64,000 nucleotides of DNA, taken from contig CBDCSV010000006.1 in the NCBI GenBank assembly GCA_965221855.1, positions 673,406-737,405 on the forward strand, in the 5' to 3' direction. The notes beneath the pieces were generated by a model. The model saw nothing but the letters and a program-made list of their open reading frames with translations. It did no database searches and was not told where the DNA came from. The stretch's first letter is position 1; every line of letters starts with the position of its first letter. The DNA is from JAJDXO01 sp965221855. Its GTDB lineage: Bacteria; Pseudomonadota; Alphaproteobacteria; Rhodospirillales; UBA2165. Positions 45,446 to 55,475 of the stretch are shown here, one piece after another. A program made the position numbers and the translations under genes.

Positions 45446-46313
45446 GGGGCTTCTTCCGCAGCTCCGAGTAGAGGTAGGGCACGATGACCGCCATGACGGT
45501 CATCAGCATGATCGTCGCGCTGGCTGCGGATATTCCGATCCGGCCGCGCTGAAAGGCCATGGCGTACATGAAGGTGGCCGGCATGTCGGTCGCGGTGCCC
45601 GGCCCGCCGCCGGTCAGCACCACGACCAAATCGAAACTCTTGATGGCCAGGTGGCCGAGAACCACGAAGGTGCTCAGGAACACCGGCCGCATGGACGGGA
45701 TGATGATGCCGAGATAGATCCGCGGCAGGCCGGCGCCGTCCATCTGAGCGGCCTTGATGATCTCCTGGTCGATGGATCGCAGCCCGGCGAGGAACATGGC
45801 CATCACGAAGCCGGTGGATTGCCACACCCCGGCGATGACGATGGTGAAGATCGCCATGTCCGGATCGACCAGCCAGTTGAACTCGAAAGTCTCGAAGCCC
45901 AGATCGCGGACCAGCTTTTCGATCCCGAGCCCGGGGTTCAAAATCCATTTCCACGCCGTCCCCGTCACCACGAACGACAGCGCCATCGGATAGAGATAGA
46001 TGGTCCGGAGCGCTCCCTGGGCCCGAATCTTCTGATCGAGCAGGACGGCCAGCAGAAGCCCGAGCACCATGCAGATGATGATGAACAGCGCCGAGAAGAC
46101 GAACAGATTCTCGAGCGCCACGTACCACCGGGGCGTGCTCCACAATCTGACGTATTGGGAAAGACCGTCGAAGTCGTAGCGGGGCAGCAGCCGCGACGGG
46201 GTCATCGAGATATAGGCGGTCCAGATGATGAACCCGTAGACGAACACGGCGACCGCGGCGAGCGACGGCGCCATTACGATCCGCGGCAGGCTTAGCTGCA
46301 GCCACCTGACCAT
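45438..46313 (-). CDS. Carbohydrate ABC transporter permease (MalF/GtsB-like)
   Basis: First permease of the importer, 291 residues with about six hydrophobic segments beginning IVMAPSLAAVAVFVYGFIIWTAYISM. The EAA loop is SIDQEIIKAAQMDGAGLPRIYLGIIIPSM. The 90-bp gap to the substrate-binding protein gene has no obvious terminator, so the operon is probably transcribed as one unit. Confidence 0.93.
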   Translation of the reverse strand: MVRWLQLSLPRIVMAPSLAAVAVFVYGFIIWTAYISMTPSRLLPRYDFDGLSQYVRLWSTPRWYVALENLFVFSALFIIICMVLGLLLAVLLDQKIRAQGALRTIYLYPMALSFVVTGTAWKWILNPGLGIEKLVRDLGFETFEFNWLVDPDMAIFTIVIAGVWQSTGFVMAMFLAGLRSIDQEIIKAAQMDGAGLPRIYLGIIIPSMRPVFLSTFVVLGHLAIKSFDLVVVLTGGGPGTATDMPATFMYAMAFQRGRIGISAASATIMLMTVMAVIVPYLYSELRKKPHE

Positions 46314-46403
46314 GTGATCCGGCCCCTGACGGAAGATCGCGGCGGGAAGGAGGGTTGCCGGGCCCGCCCGTCCGGAGCGGGCAGGCGGACCCGGAAACCG
46401 GTT

Positions 46404-47654
46404 CTACAGCGACCGCTGGACGGCCTCGGCCAAAGCCTTGGCGGCATCCGCCGAGGACATGTCCGAGTTGAAGTGCTTGGTCACGACATCCGTGATGGCC
46501 CCGGCCTGGGCCCCGCGGATCGCCATCCCATGGGCGTAGCTGGGCAGCAGGCCGCCGGACTGGCCCGCCGCCTCCATGTCGTAGGCCGAACGATGGGCGC
46601 AGTAGTCGAACTCGCCCAGCGATACGCCGAGACGCGCCGGGATCGACCCCTTGATCAGGTTGAAGGTCTTCTGGAAACCCGGGCCGACGATCAGCTTGGC
46701 CAGCAGCTTCTGGCCGGCGAGGTTGTCGTCTCCCTTCACGTTGAACATGGCGAAGCTGTCGACGTTGAAGAGATAGCCGTTGCCGGGCGTCGGCGAGCAC
46801 AGGAAGTCGGTGCCCGGCTTCTTGCCCGCCGCCAGGAATTCGCCCTTGGCCCAGTCGCCCATGATCTGGAAGGCGGCTTCGCCTTTCATCACCATGGCCG
46901 TCGCCAGGTTCCAGTCGCGGCCGGAGAAGTTATCGTCGACGTAGTCCCTCAAACGGCGCATCTGGTCGAAGACCTTGACCATGGTCGGGCTGTTGAGCGC
47001 CTTCATATCCAGGTCGACCAGCGCCTTCTGGTAGAATTCGTTGCCGCCCAGGCCGAGAACCACGGTTTCAAAAACGGTGGCGTCCTGCCACGCCTGTCCG
47101 CCGTGGGCCAACGGGGTGATGCCCATGGACTTGAGCTTGTCCGCCGCCGCGTTGAACTGGTCCCAGGTGGTCGGCATGGCGACGCCGGCCTTGGCCAGAA
47201 CCTGCGGGTTGGCCCAAATCCAGTCGACCCGGTGGACGTTCACGGGCGTGGCCACATAGCGGCCCTTGAATTTCATCACGTCGGCAATCTGCGCCGGCAG
47301 CACCTCGTCCCACTTCTCCGCGACGCCGACATCGTTGAGATCGCCGAGCGCGCCTTCCTCGGCCCATTCCTGGATGCTCGGTCCCTTCAGCTGCACCGCG
47401 GTCGGCGGATTGCCCGACAGGACACGGGCCTTCAGCGCGGTCATCGCCGCATCGCCGCCGCCGCCGGCGACCGGCATGTCGGTCCAGGTGCCGCCGTTCG
47501 ATTTGAACTCTTCCATCAGCGATTTGACGGCCTTGGACTCGCCGCCGGAGGTCCACCAGTGAAGAACCTCGGCTTTCGGGCCCGCATGCGCGGCAAATGG
47601 CAGCGCCACGACGGCGAGTGCGGCCGTGGCGGCCAGCGTCTGTTTGATATTCAT
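46404..47654 (-). CDS. gtsA: Sugar ABC transporter substrate-binding protein (GtsA-like)
   Basis: Periplasmic substrate-binding protein of 416 residues with a typical signal peptide (MNIKQTLAATAALAVVALPFAAHA). The mature start EVLHWWTSGGESKAVKSLMEEFK and the block PVAGGGGDAAMTALKARVLSGNPPTAVQLKGPSIQEWAEEGALGDL, then PVNVHRVDWIWANPQVL and THGGQ-like AHGGQAWQDATVFE, closely resemble GtsA, the glucose/mannose-binding protein of pseudomonads. Sugar specificity is inferred only from that resemblance. The ATG at 47654 has GAGAGG upstream. It is the first gene of the four-gene ABC operon. The 334-bp gap upstream (47655-47988) holds its promoter region; no gene is seen there. Confidence 0.92.
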   Translation of the reverse strand: MNIKQTLAATAALAVVALPFAAHAGPKAEVLHWWTSGGESKAVKSLMEEFKSNGGTWTDMPVAGGGGDAAMTALKARVLSGNPPTAVQLKGPSIQEWAEEGALGDLNDVGVAEKWDEVLPAQIADVMKFKGRYVATPVNVHRVDWIWANPQVLAKAGVAMPTTWDQFNAAADKLKSMGITPLAHGGQAWQDATVFETVVLGLGGNEFYQKALVDLDMKALNSPTMVKVFDQMRRLRDYVDDNFSGRDWNLATAMVMKGEAAFQIMGDWAKGEFLAAGKKPGTDFLCSPTPGNGYLFNVDSFAMFNVKGDDNLAGQKLLAKLIVGPGFQKTFNLIKGSIPARLGVSLGEFDYCAHRSAYDMEAAGQSGGLLPSYAHGMAIRGAQAGAITDVVTKHFNSDMSSADAAKALAEAVQRSL

Positions 47655-47988
47655 TGTAAGCCTCTCCGTAGAATTCGTTTGTTCGCTTGTCTTTCTCCTG
47701 GCCGGCGGCTTGGTCGGGGGGAACTGACGAAGACGCCGTGCGTTGCCAGGATTGCGATTATCTTTAGCCGACTCTTCAAGGCGCGGCAAACGTTGCGGTG
47801 CGCCGTTCTGCCGGGCCGCAAACGGGAGCGGGCAGAGCATCCGCGCGCCCGGCCGCCAAACAGTCCCATGCCGGACCGGTCCATCGGCGAATTTCGGCTT
47901 TTCTTATTTTGACTTTTATGGCCGCCCGTATCTGGTCTAATTGGGCGAAAGACCCGACGACGAGACATGAAACCAAGGGAGGCATGGC
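47655..47988. other. Divergent promoter region between gtsA-like and alcohol dehydrogenase genes
   Basis: No gene is seen in this stretch. It separates two divergently transcribed genes and must hold both promoters. A TTGACT sits at about 47909-47914 on the plus strand but no convincing -10 partner was found. AAGGGAGGC precedes the downstream ATG. Confidence 0.4.
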
Positions 47989-49026
47989 ATGAAGGCGCTG
48001 ATCCTGGAAGGCCCCAACCGGCCGTTCGATCTCAAGGAGGTGCCGGACCCCGCGGCCGGGCCGGGCGAGGCGGTCGCGCGGGTGATCACCTGCGGCGCGG
48101 GGCTGACCATCCAGCACGTCAAGGCGGGGCGGGTGCCGGCCAACTATCCGCTGATCATCGGCCATGAAATCGCCGCCGAGATCGTCGAGATCGGCCCCGG
48201 CCACGATTACGGGCTCGCCGTCGGCGACGGGGTCACCGCGCATTTCTACCTCACCTGCGGCCATTGCCGGTGGTGCCTCGCCGACCGGGAGAGCCTGTGC
48301 GAAAACTCGCCCGGCGTCATCGGCCGCGCGGTCGACGGCGGGTACGCCGAATACATCAAGCTGCCGGCGCGGTCCTTCGTGAAGTTTCCCGAAAGCCTCG
48401 ACTACAAGGCGCATCCCGCGGAAGCCGGCGTGGCCGCCGATGCCCTGGCGACGCCGGTCAAGGTGCTGCGCCGCGCCCGGGTCCGGCCGGGCGAATGGGT
48501 CGCGGTGTTCGGCGCCGGCGGCGGGGTCGGCATCCATCAGGTGATGATGGGGGCCTACGCCAATGCCCGGGTGATCGCCGTCGACACCAAGCCCGAGAAA
48601 TTCGCCGCCTGCGAAAAGGCCGGCGCCGAGATCTGCATCGACGGCGGGCGCAACGATGTCGTCGAGGCGATCATCGACGCTTCCGGCGGCGGCGCCGACG
48701 TGGCCATCGATTATGTCTCCTCGCGCCAGACGTTGGAGGCGGGGTTCAAGTGCCTTGGCGTCGGCGGACGTCTCGTCACCCTCGGCGGCGCCGGACAGGA
48801 TTTCGAGGTCAACGCCATGTCGTTTCTCACCGGCGAACGGGAAGTGCTGGGCAGCCGGTTCTGCACCAAGGGCGAATTGGCGAGCGCCCTCGAACTGGCC
48901 GGCCGGGGCGAGGTGTGGCCCCTGGTAACCGAAATCCGGCCCATGGAAGAGGCCAACGAGCTCCATGACCTGGTGGAGGCCGGCCAAGTGACCGGCCGCG
49001 CGGTCATCCGGGTGGCGGATGCTTAA
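47989..49026 (+). CDS. Zinc-dependent alcohol dehydrogenase family protein
   Basis: Medium-chain dehydrogenase of 345 residues. The catalytic zinc region includes TCGAGLT and GHEIAAEIVEIG; the structural zinc lobe is CGHCRWCLADRESLC with four Cys; the NAD-binding motif is VFGAGGGVGIHQVMMGA. It resembles sugar-alcohol or alcohol dehydrogenases of the threonine/sorbitol type. The gene overlaps the downstream amidohydrolase by eight bases, so the two are likely co-transcribed. Substrate unknown; it neighbours the divergent sugar ABC operon, which hints at carbohydrate or polyol use. Confidence 0.9.
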   Translation: MKALILEGPNRPFDLKEVPDPAAGPGEAVARVITCGAGLTIQHVKAGRVPANYPLIIGHEIAAEIVEIGPGHDYGLAVGDGVTAHFYLTCGHCRWCLADRESLCENSPGVIGRAVDGGYAEYIKLPARSFVKFPESLDYKAHPAEAGVAADALATPVKVLRRARVRPGEWVAVFGAGGGVGIHQVMMGAYANARVIAVDTKPEKFAACEKAGAEICIDGGRNDVVEAIIDASGGGADVAIDYVSSRQTLEAGFKCLGVGGRLVTLGGAGQDFEVNAMSFLTGEREVLGSRFCTKGELASALELAGRGEVWPLVTEIRPMEEANELHDLVEAGQVTGRAVIRVADA

Positions 49027-49930
49027 AATGATTCCGGCAATCGACGCTCACCATCACATTTGGCGCCAGGCGGACCTGCCGTGGCTCAACGGCCCCAACG
49101 AGCCCCGCATTTTCGGCGATTACACGCCGATCAAGCGGGACTATCCCATCGGCGAGTTCCGCGCCGATCTCGAAGGCCACGGGGTGGTGGGCTCGGTCTA
49201 TGTCCAGGCCAACTGGCCGGCCGGGCGGGCGGTCGACGAGTCCCGATGGGTCCAGTCGGTGGCCGATGCGTCCGGGTGGCCCAACGCCATCGTCGGCTTC
49301 GCCGATTTTCATGCCGATGACGTGGACCAGACCCTCGAGGCGCTGGCCGGCATTCCCCGGGTGCGCGGGGTCCGCCAGCAGCTTCATTGGCACGAGAACG
49401 AGCTTTGCCGGTTTCAGCCGCGCGCGGACGTGATGAACGATGCGACGTGGCGCCGCGGCTTCGCCCACATGCGGACCCATGGATTGATGTTCGAGCTGCA
49501 GGTGTTCGCCTCCCAGATGGAGGATGCGGCCCGGCTCGCCGCCGACTTCCCGGAGACCATCATGGTGCTGCAGCATTGCGGCATGCCGGACGACGCCTCG
49601 GCGGCGGGCATGGCGGCGTGGCGGGACGGCATGAAGCGGCTCGCCGATGAGCCCAACGTCATGAACAAGCTGTCGGGCCTCGGGACGTTCATCCGCCGCA
49701 ACGACCCCGCCTTCATTGCGGACATCGTGCCCCAAACGGTGGAGATATTCGGCGCCGGGCGCTGCATCTACGGCAGCAATTTTCCGATCGAGAAATTGTG
49801 GACCGGGTACGGGCCGTTGATCGGCGCGTTCCGCAAGGCGTTGGCCGGATTCAGCGAAGCCGACCAGCGCGCCATGCTCCACGGCAACGCCGTCCGGGTC
49901 TACGCGCCGGAAGGCATCGAGGAGGGTTGA
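49019..49930 (+). CDS. Amidohydrolase family protein (amidohydrolase 2, lactonase-like)
   Basis: TIM-barrel amidohydrolase of 303 residues. DAHHHIW gives the HxH metal motif; LQHCGMPD provides a later His and IYGSNFPIEKLW the C-terminal Asn/Asp block typical of amidohydrolase_2 members such as fuconolactonase and 2-pyrone-4,6-dicarboxylate lactonase. A lactonase role would suit the adjacent alcohol dehydrogenase (lactone formation then hydrolysis), an inference from pairing only. The first ATG at 49019 overlaps the dehydrogenase stop; a second ATG at 49028 is equally possible. Confidence 0.88.
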   Translation: MLKMIPAIDAHHHIWRQADLPWLNGPNEPRIFGDYTPIKRDYPIGEFRADLEGHGVVGSVYVQANWPAGRAVDESRWVQSVADASGWPNAIVGFADFHADDVDQTLEALAGIPRVRGVRQQLHWHENELCRFQPRADVMNDATWRRGFAHMRTHGLMFELQVFASQMEDAARLAADFPETIMVLQHCGMPDDASAAGMAAWRDGMKRLADEPNVMNKLSGLGTFIRRNDPAFIADIVPQTVEIFGAGRCIYGSNFPIEKLWTGYGPLIGAFRKALAGFSEADQRAMLHGNAVRVYAPEGIEEG

Positions 49931-49995
49931 CGCTCGTCAAGGCGTGCCGGACCCCGGTCCGGGACGCTGGGAGGACAAAATCCCGGAGTAGGCCC

Positions 49996-50400
49996 ATGTT
50001 GGAAATCGATATCGAAAAAGTGTGTTTCATCGTCGCCAAGGCGCGGGAGTTCGAGGCCCAGACGCCCATCGGCGAGGACGAGTACGAGGCCGACGAGCCG
50101 GAAGAGCACATCGACAACATCGAGGATATTTCCGACGCTCATCATCACGAAGAGACCGCCGATTCCACCGGGGATGAAATCAAGGCGTGGATCAACGCCA
50201 TGAACCATGAGGACCAGTGCCAGATCGTGGCGCTGGCCTGGGTGGGCCGCGGCGACTTCACCGCCGAGGACTGGGACGAGGCGCTGCGCATCGCGACCGA
50301 CGAGCACAACGACCGGACGGCGGAGTATCTTCTCGGCATGCCTCTGCTGCCGGACTATCTCGACGAGGGGCTGGCGGCGTTCGATCTCAGCTGCGGCTGA
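49996..50400 (+). CDS. DUF3775 domain protein
   Basis: A 134-residue acidic protein with the layout of the DUF3775 family: IDIEKVCFIVAKAREFEAQ, a strongly acidic stretch of Glu/Asp/His, then DEIKAWINAMNHEDQCQIVALAWVGRGDFTAEDWDEALRIATDE and EYLLGMPLLPDYLDEGL. No catalytic motif is visible and the function is unknown. The ATG at 49996 follows GGAGTAGGCCC. It sits just upstream of the NAD-GDH gene and could share its regulation. Confidence 0.85.
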   Translation: MLEIDIEKVCFIVAKAREFEAQTPIGEDEYEADEPEEHIDNIEDISDAHHHEETADSTGDEIKAWINAMNHEDQCQIVALAWVGRGDFTAEDWDEALRIATDEHNDRTAEYLLGMPLLPDYLDEGLAAFDLSCG

Positions 50401-50610
50401 GCCGGACGATCAGCAGCCCGGCCGTCCCGGGCGAGGCCGCGGGTCCTCCCGGCAATCCGCCCGCCGCGCCGGCGTCATGAAAGTTTCAACACCGCCCGTG
50501 ATACACTATGCTTTTGAAAAGACCTGTTGAATCGGGGCGTTTGCTCCCCAAATCCGAGCCGGAAAACGGCCGTTGGGGCGCCATGGCGGAGACGGACCCG
50601 GAGGACGATC

Positions 50611-53600
50611 GTGAGCACATCCACCGATAGGCGGCGCGCCGCCCTGTTGCGGGAAGCGGCCGGGGCGCTCAAGGGGCGCAACCGCCGGATGGTCGGCGAC
50701 TTCATGCGGAGTTTCTACGCCCATATTTCGCTCCCCGACCTGAACGAACGGGGCGCGGCGAACATGGCCGGTTCGGCGAGATCGATTTGCGCGTTGGCCG
50801 CCAAGCGCCTGCGGCGGGAGATGAAGCTCCGGGTCTACAACCCCGATCCGGCGAAGGATGGCTGGAAAAGCGCTCACACGATCATCGAAATCGTCAACGA
50901 CGACATGCCGTTCCTGGTCGACTCGGTGACCTCCGAACTCTCGCGGCAGGGGATCGAGGTGCATTTGGTCATCCATCCCGTGTTTTCGGTCCGGCGGGAC
51001 GGCGCCGGCAATCTCAAGGCGCTGCTGCCCCACGAGGAAACCGGCGACGACGTGCTGCGCGAATCCTTCATGTCCTTCGACATCACCCGGCAGCGCGATC
51101 CGAAGCACCTGGCGGCCATCGAGAAAACCGTGTCGGTGGTGCTCCGGGACGTGCGCAGCGCGGTCGAGGACTGGCATCACATGCGGCGGCGAATTCGCGA
51201 GATCATCGACGAAATGAAGCTTCGCTACGCCGAGGGCGCCGCGGCCGAGGTGGCCGAGGCGCAGGATTTCCTGCAGTGGCTGCACGACGACAATTTCACC
51301 TTCCTGGGGTATCGGGATCACGATTTCAAGGGCTCGGGCGCCAACGCCAAGGTCTCGGTCAACCGCAAGACGGGTCTCGGTATCCTGCGGGACTCGGGCC
51401 GTCTGGTGTTCAACGAGTTGCGCCATCTCGACAAGATGCCGGCGGACGTCCGCCGGTTCGTCCGGCGGCCCGACCCGGTGGTGGTCTCGAAGGCCGACTC
51501 GCGGGCGACCGTGCACCGGCCGGTCCGCCTCGACGCCATCGGGATCAAACGGTTCGACGACAACGGCAAGGTGGCCGGCGAGCGCCTGTTCGTCGGCCTG
51601 TTTACCTCCGTCGCCTATTCGTCCAGCCCGCGCGGCATTCCGCTCCTGCGCCGCAAACTGGACAAGACCATCGCCAAGGCCGGATTGCCGGCGGCCGGTC
51701 ACGCCGGCAAGGCGCTGATGCACATTCTGGAGACCTATCCCCGGGACGAGCTGTTCCAGATCCGCGACGAGGATCTCATGGAAATATCCATGGGCATCCT
51801 CCAATTGCAGGAACGCCAGCGGGTGGCCCTGTTCGTCCGCCGGGACGATTTCACCCGGTTCGTTTCGTGCCTGGTCTACATCCCGCGCGAACGCTACACG
51901 ACCGGCCTCGGGGTCCAGGTCCAGCGGATCCTGAGCCGGGTGTTCGACGGCGAAGTCAGCGGCTTCAACACCGAAATCGGCGATTCGCCCCTGGCCCGGC
52001 TGCACGTCATCATCACGACGACGCCGGGAAAAAGGCCCAGCTACGACCACGAAGCGGTCGAGGCCGAGCTTTCGTCCTCCTCCCGGTCCTGGTCGGATCA
52101 TCTGCGCGCGGCGCTGGTGGACAGTCACGGCGAGGAGCAGGGCTTCCGGCTGCTGCATACCTACGGCGATGCGTTTCCGGCCAGCTATACGGAGAAGTTC
52201 GACGCCCAAGCGGCGCTCTCCGACATCGAGCTGCTCCAGCATGTGGTGCAGCGAGGCGGCTTTAACCTGGATTTCTACCGGCCCGAGGGCGCCGCCGACA
52301 ACGAGGTCAGGTTCAAGGTTTTCCATCCCAGGGAGCCGTTGCCGTTGTCGGACGTCCTGCCGATGCTCGAGGATTTGGGCCTCAAGGTGATCGACGAGGT
52401 GCCCCATAACATCGAGGTCGAGCACGATGATCCGGAATTGGTCATGCTGCATGACTTCGGCCTGGTGGCGCGCGATACGGACAAGGTGGACCTGGACGCC
52501 ACCCGGGAGATATTCCACGAGGCGTTCCGCCGCATCTGGAACGGCGAGATGGAGTCCGACGGCTTCAACGCGCTGGTCCTGACCGCCAAGCTGACCTGGC
52601 GGGAAATCAGCGTCATCCGGGCCTTCGCGAAATACCTCCGGCAGGCCGCCATTCCGTTTTCCCAGGATTACATGGTGGCGACCCTGCGCAACAACCCGGC
52701 GATCGCCGAACGCATCATCAGGCTGTTCCAGGCCAAATTCGATCCGGACCGGGAAAAGGGCCGGGCCCGGAGGCTGATCAGGCTCAAGCGGGACATCATG
52801 GACCGGCTGGAAGAGGTAGTCAGCGCCGACGAAGACCGCATCCTCCGGCGCTTCGTCAATCTGGTGGAGGCGGCGCTCCGCACCAATTACTACCAGTACG
52901 ACGCCGAAGGCCGGCCCAAGCCGTACATCTCCATCAAATACGATTCCCGGGCCATCGACGAACTGCCGCTGCCCCGGCCGCTGCGCGAGATTTTCGTCTA
53001 TTCGCCGCGGGTCGAGGCGGTTCACCTGCGCGGCGGCATGGTCGCCCGCGGCGGCTTGCGCTGGTCCGACCGGCCGGAAGATTTCCGGACCGAGATTCTC
53101 GGCTTGATGAAGGCCCAGATGGTCAAGAACACGGTCATCGTGCCGGTCGGGTCGAAGGGCGGATTCGTCGTCAAGCGCCCGCCCGCCGACGGCGGCCGCG
53201 AGGCGTACATCGAGGAAGGCATCGCCTGCTACAAGACCTTCATGTCGGGCCTTCTCGACATCACCGACAATATCGCCGAGCGGGGGATCGTCGCGCCCGG
53301 GCGCGTGGTGCGCGCCGACGGCGACGACCCCTATCTGGTGGTCGCCGCCGACAAGGGAACCGCGACGTTCTCGGATATCGCCAACGGGGTCGCCATGGAT
53401 TACGGCTTCTGGCTCGGCGATGCCTATGCGTCGGGCGGCAGCGTCGGCTACGACCACAAGAAGATGGGCATCACGGCCCGCGGCGCCTGGGAATCGGTCA
53501 AGCGGCACTTCCGCGAGGCGGGGAAGGACATTCAGGCCGAGGACTTCACCTGTATCGGCGTCGGCGACATGTCGGGAGACGTGTTCGGCAACGGCATGCT

Positions 53601-55458
53601 GCTGAGCAGGCACATGAAGCTGATCGCCGCGTTCAATCATCTGCACATTTTCGTCGATCCCGATCCCGATCCGGCGAAATCCTTCGCCGAACGCAAGCGG
53701 CTGTTCAAACTCGCCCGCTCGTCGTGGGCGGACTATGACAAAAAGCTCATCTCCAAGGGCGGCGGCGTCTTCGAGCGGAGTGCCAAATCCATCTCCCTCA
53801 CCGCCGAAATCCGCGATGCCTTGGGGATTTCCAAGGCTCAGGTCACGCCCAACGAGTTGATCCAGGCCATCCTCCGGTCCGAGGTCGAGCTTCTGTGGTT
53901 CGGCGGCATCGGGACCTTCGTCAAATCGTCCGACGAGGCGCACGCCGATGCCGACGACCGGGGCAACGACGCGGTCCGGATCGATGCCCGGGAGCTGAAT
54001 TGCCGGGTCATCGGCGAGGGCGCCAATCTCGGCGTCACCCAACTGGGACGAATCGAGTACGCGCTGAAGGGCGGACGGCTCAACGCGGACTTCATCGACA
54101 ATTCGGCCGGCGTCGACTGCTCGGATCACGAGGTGAACATCAAGATCCTGCTCGATTCCGCGGTTGCCAAGGGCAAGCTCACCCAGGCGGCGCGCGACAA
54201 GCTGTTGGAGAACATGACCGGCGAGGTCGCCGAACTCGTGCTGCGGGACAACTATTTGCAGACCCAGGCGATCACCATGTTCCGGACGGTCGGCGCCGAT
54301 TTGCTGGATCTCCAGATACGCCTGATCCGGACCCTCGAGAAAGAGGCCGGCCTCGTCCGGGATGTGGAGTTCCTGCCCGACGAAGAGGCGCTGAATGAGC
54401 GCGAACGGGCGCGTCTCGGGCTGACTCGGCCCGAAATTTCGGTCGTGCTCAGTTACGCCAAACTCTGGGTCTATGACGAGATCCTGGCCAGCGACCTGCC
54501 GGACGCGCCGGAACTTCAGGACGACCTGATCGATTACTTCCCGACCCCGCTCCGGAAGAAGTACCGGGCCGAAATCTGCGGTCACCAGTTGCGCCGCGAG
54601 CTCATCGCCACCATCGTCACCAACGACCTGCTCAACCGGGTCGGCGGCTCGTTCGTTTTCAACATGATGGAGAAGACCGGCGCCGGGGTTGCCGAAATCG
54701 CCCGGGCATTCCTCGCGGTGCGCGACTCCTTCGGCATCCCGGCGATCTGGGACCGGATCGAAGCGCTGGACAACAAGGTGCCGGCACGGATCCAGATGAC
54801 CTTGATCCTCGACATCAACCAGCTCATCGAGCGGGCCACCCTGTGGCTGCTGAGGAACGCCGCCCGGCCTATCGACCTCGGCGAAATCGTCGGCGAATTC
54901 GCCGGCCCCATCGAGGCGCTGGCGGCGGAGATCGAAAAGATCGTACCGGCGGAAGTGACCGAGCGGATCGAACTCCGCGTCGAGCGCTACCGCTCGGAGG
55001 GCGTTCCGAAGGACCTCGCCCGCCGGGTCGCCTATCTGCTGCTGCTGGTCTCGGCCCTCGACATCGTTCGCGCGTCACAAAGCTGCAGGCAGGCGGCGGG
55101 GCGGGTGGCCGAACTGTATTTCCGGATCGGCGAGAATTTCGGCCTGGGCTGGCTCCGCCACCACGCGGAGAGGCTTCCCGCCGACAGCCACTGGCAGAAA
55201 CTGGCGGCGGATGCGGTGATCGAAGAGCTCTATGCGCACCAGAAGGGCATCACGCTCAATATGGTCAACGGCCGGAACGGCGGGAAGGGCGGCGGGTTGA
55301 AGCCCGACGAAGCGCTTGCCGACTGGACCGAGAGCCACGGCGCGGCGATGAATCAGACCCGGGCGATGCTGGCCGAGCTCGAATCGGCGGAAAGCGTCGA
55401 TTTCTCCATGCTCGCCGTGGCGAGCCGCCATCTGGCGGCCATCGCCCAGCCGGGGTAG
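50611..55458 (+). CDS. gdhB: NAD-specific glutamate dehydrogenase (large type)
   Basis: NAD-dependent glutamate dehydrogenase of the 180-kDa class, 1,615 residues from the GTG at 50611, preceded by GGAGGA. Converts glutamate to 2-oxoglutarate and ammonium in catabolism. The N-terminal regulatory region contains DDMPFLVDSVTSELSRQGIEVHLVIHPVF. The catalytic core has RGGLRWSDRPEDFRTEILGLMKAQMVKNTVIVPVGSKGGFVVKR with the catalytic Lys region, ADKGTATFSDIANG, and GVGDMSGDVFGNGMLLS for NAD binding. The C-terminal part is the helical Bac_GDH tail. The open frame can extend to 50527, but the start given fits the ribosome site. An accessory gene starts only 18 bp after the stop. Confidence 0.96.
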   Translation: MSTSTDRRRAALLREAAGALKGRNRRMVGDFMRSFYAHISLPDLNERGAANMAGSARSICALAAKRLRREMKLRVYNPDPAKDGWKSAHTIIEIVNDDMPFLVDSVTSELSRQGIEVHLVIHPVFSVRRDGAGNLKALLPHEETGDDVLRESFMSFDITRQRDPKHLAAIEKTVSVVLRDVRSAVEDWHHMRRRIREIIDEMKLRYAEGAAAEVAEAQDFLQWLHDDNFTFLGYRDHDFKGSGANAKVSVNRKTGLGILRDSGRLVFNELRHLDKMPADVRRFVRRPDPVVVSKADSRATVHRPVRLDAIGIKRFDDNGKVAGERLFVGLFTSVAYSSSPRGIPLLRRKLDKTIAKAGLPAAGHAGKALMHILETYPRDELFQIRDEDLMEISMGILQLQERQRVALFVRRDDFTRFVSCLVYIPRERYTTGLGVQVQRILSRVFDGEVSGFNTEIGDSPLARLHVIITTTPGKRPSYDHEAVEAELSSSSRSWSDHLRAALVDSHGEEQGFRLLHTYGDAFPASYTEKFDAQAALSDIELLQHVVQRGGFNLDFYRPEGAADNEVRFKVFHPREPLPLSDVLPMLEDLGLKVIDEVPHNIEVEHDDPELVMLHDFGLVARDTDKVDLDATREIFHEAFRRIWNGEMESDGFNALVLTAKLTWREISVIRAFAKYLRQAAIPFSQDYMVATLRNNPAIAERIIRLFQAKFDPDREKGRARRLIRLKRDIMDRLEEVVSADEDRILRRFVNLVEAALRTNYYQYDAEGRPKPYISIKYDSRAIDELPLPRPLREIFVYSPRVEAVHLRGGMVARGGLRWSDRPEDFRTEILGLMKAQMVKNTVIVPVGSKGGFVVKRPPADGGREAYIEEGIACYKTFMSGLLDITDNIAERGIVAPGRVVRADGDDPYLVVAADKGTATFSDIANGVAMDYGFWLGDAYASGGSVGYDHKKMGITARGAWESVKRHFREAGKDIQAEDFTCIGVGDMSGDVFGNGMLLSRHMKLIAAFNHLHIFVDPDPDPAKSFAERKRLFKLARSSWADYDKKLISKGGGVFERSAKSISLTAEIRDALGISKAQVTPNELIQAILRSEVELLWFGGIGTFVKSSDEAHADADDRGNDAVRIDARELNCRVIGEGANLGVTQLGRIEYALKGGRLNADFIDNSAGVDCSDHEVNIKILLDSAVAKGKLTQAARDKLLENMTGEVAELVLRDNYLQTQAITMFRTVGADLLDLQIRLIRTLEKEAGLVRDVEFLPDEEALNERERARLGLTRPEISVVLSYAKLWVYDEILASDLPDAPELQDDLIDYFPTPLRKKYRAEICGHQLRRELIATIVTNDLLNRVGGSFVFNMMEKTGAGVAEIARAFLAVRDSFGIPAIWDRIEALDNKVPARIQMTLILDINQLIERATLWLLRNAARPIDLGEIVGEFAGPIEALAAEIEKIVPAEVTERIELRVERYRSEGVPKDLARRVAYLLLLVSALDIVRASQSCRQAAGRVAELYFRIGENFGLGWLRHHAERLPADSHWQKLAADAVIEELYAHQKGITLNMVNGRNGGKGGGLKPDEALADWTESHGAAMNQTRAMLAELESAESVDFSMLAVASRHLAAIAQPG

Positions 55459-55475
55459 TGAGGGAGTAGGAGGGC

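Noticed and set aside
50506..54585. 1,359-residue minus-strand open frame opposite gdhB
   Set aside because: A shadow of the glutamate dehydrogenase gene.
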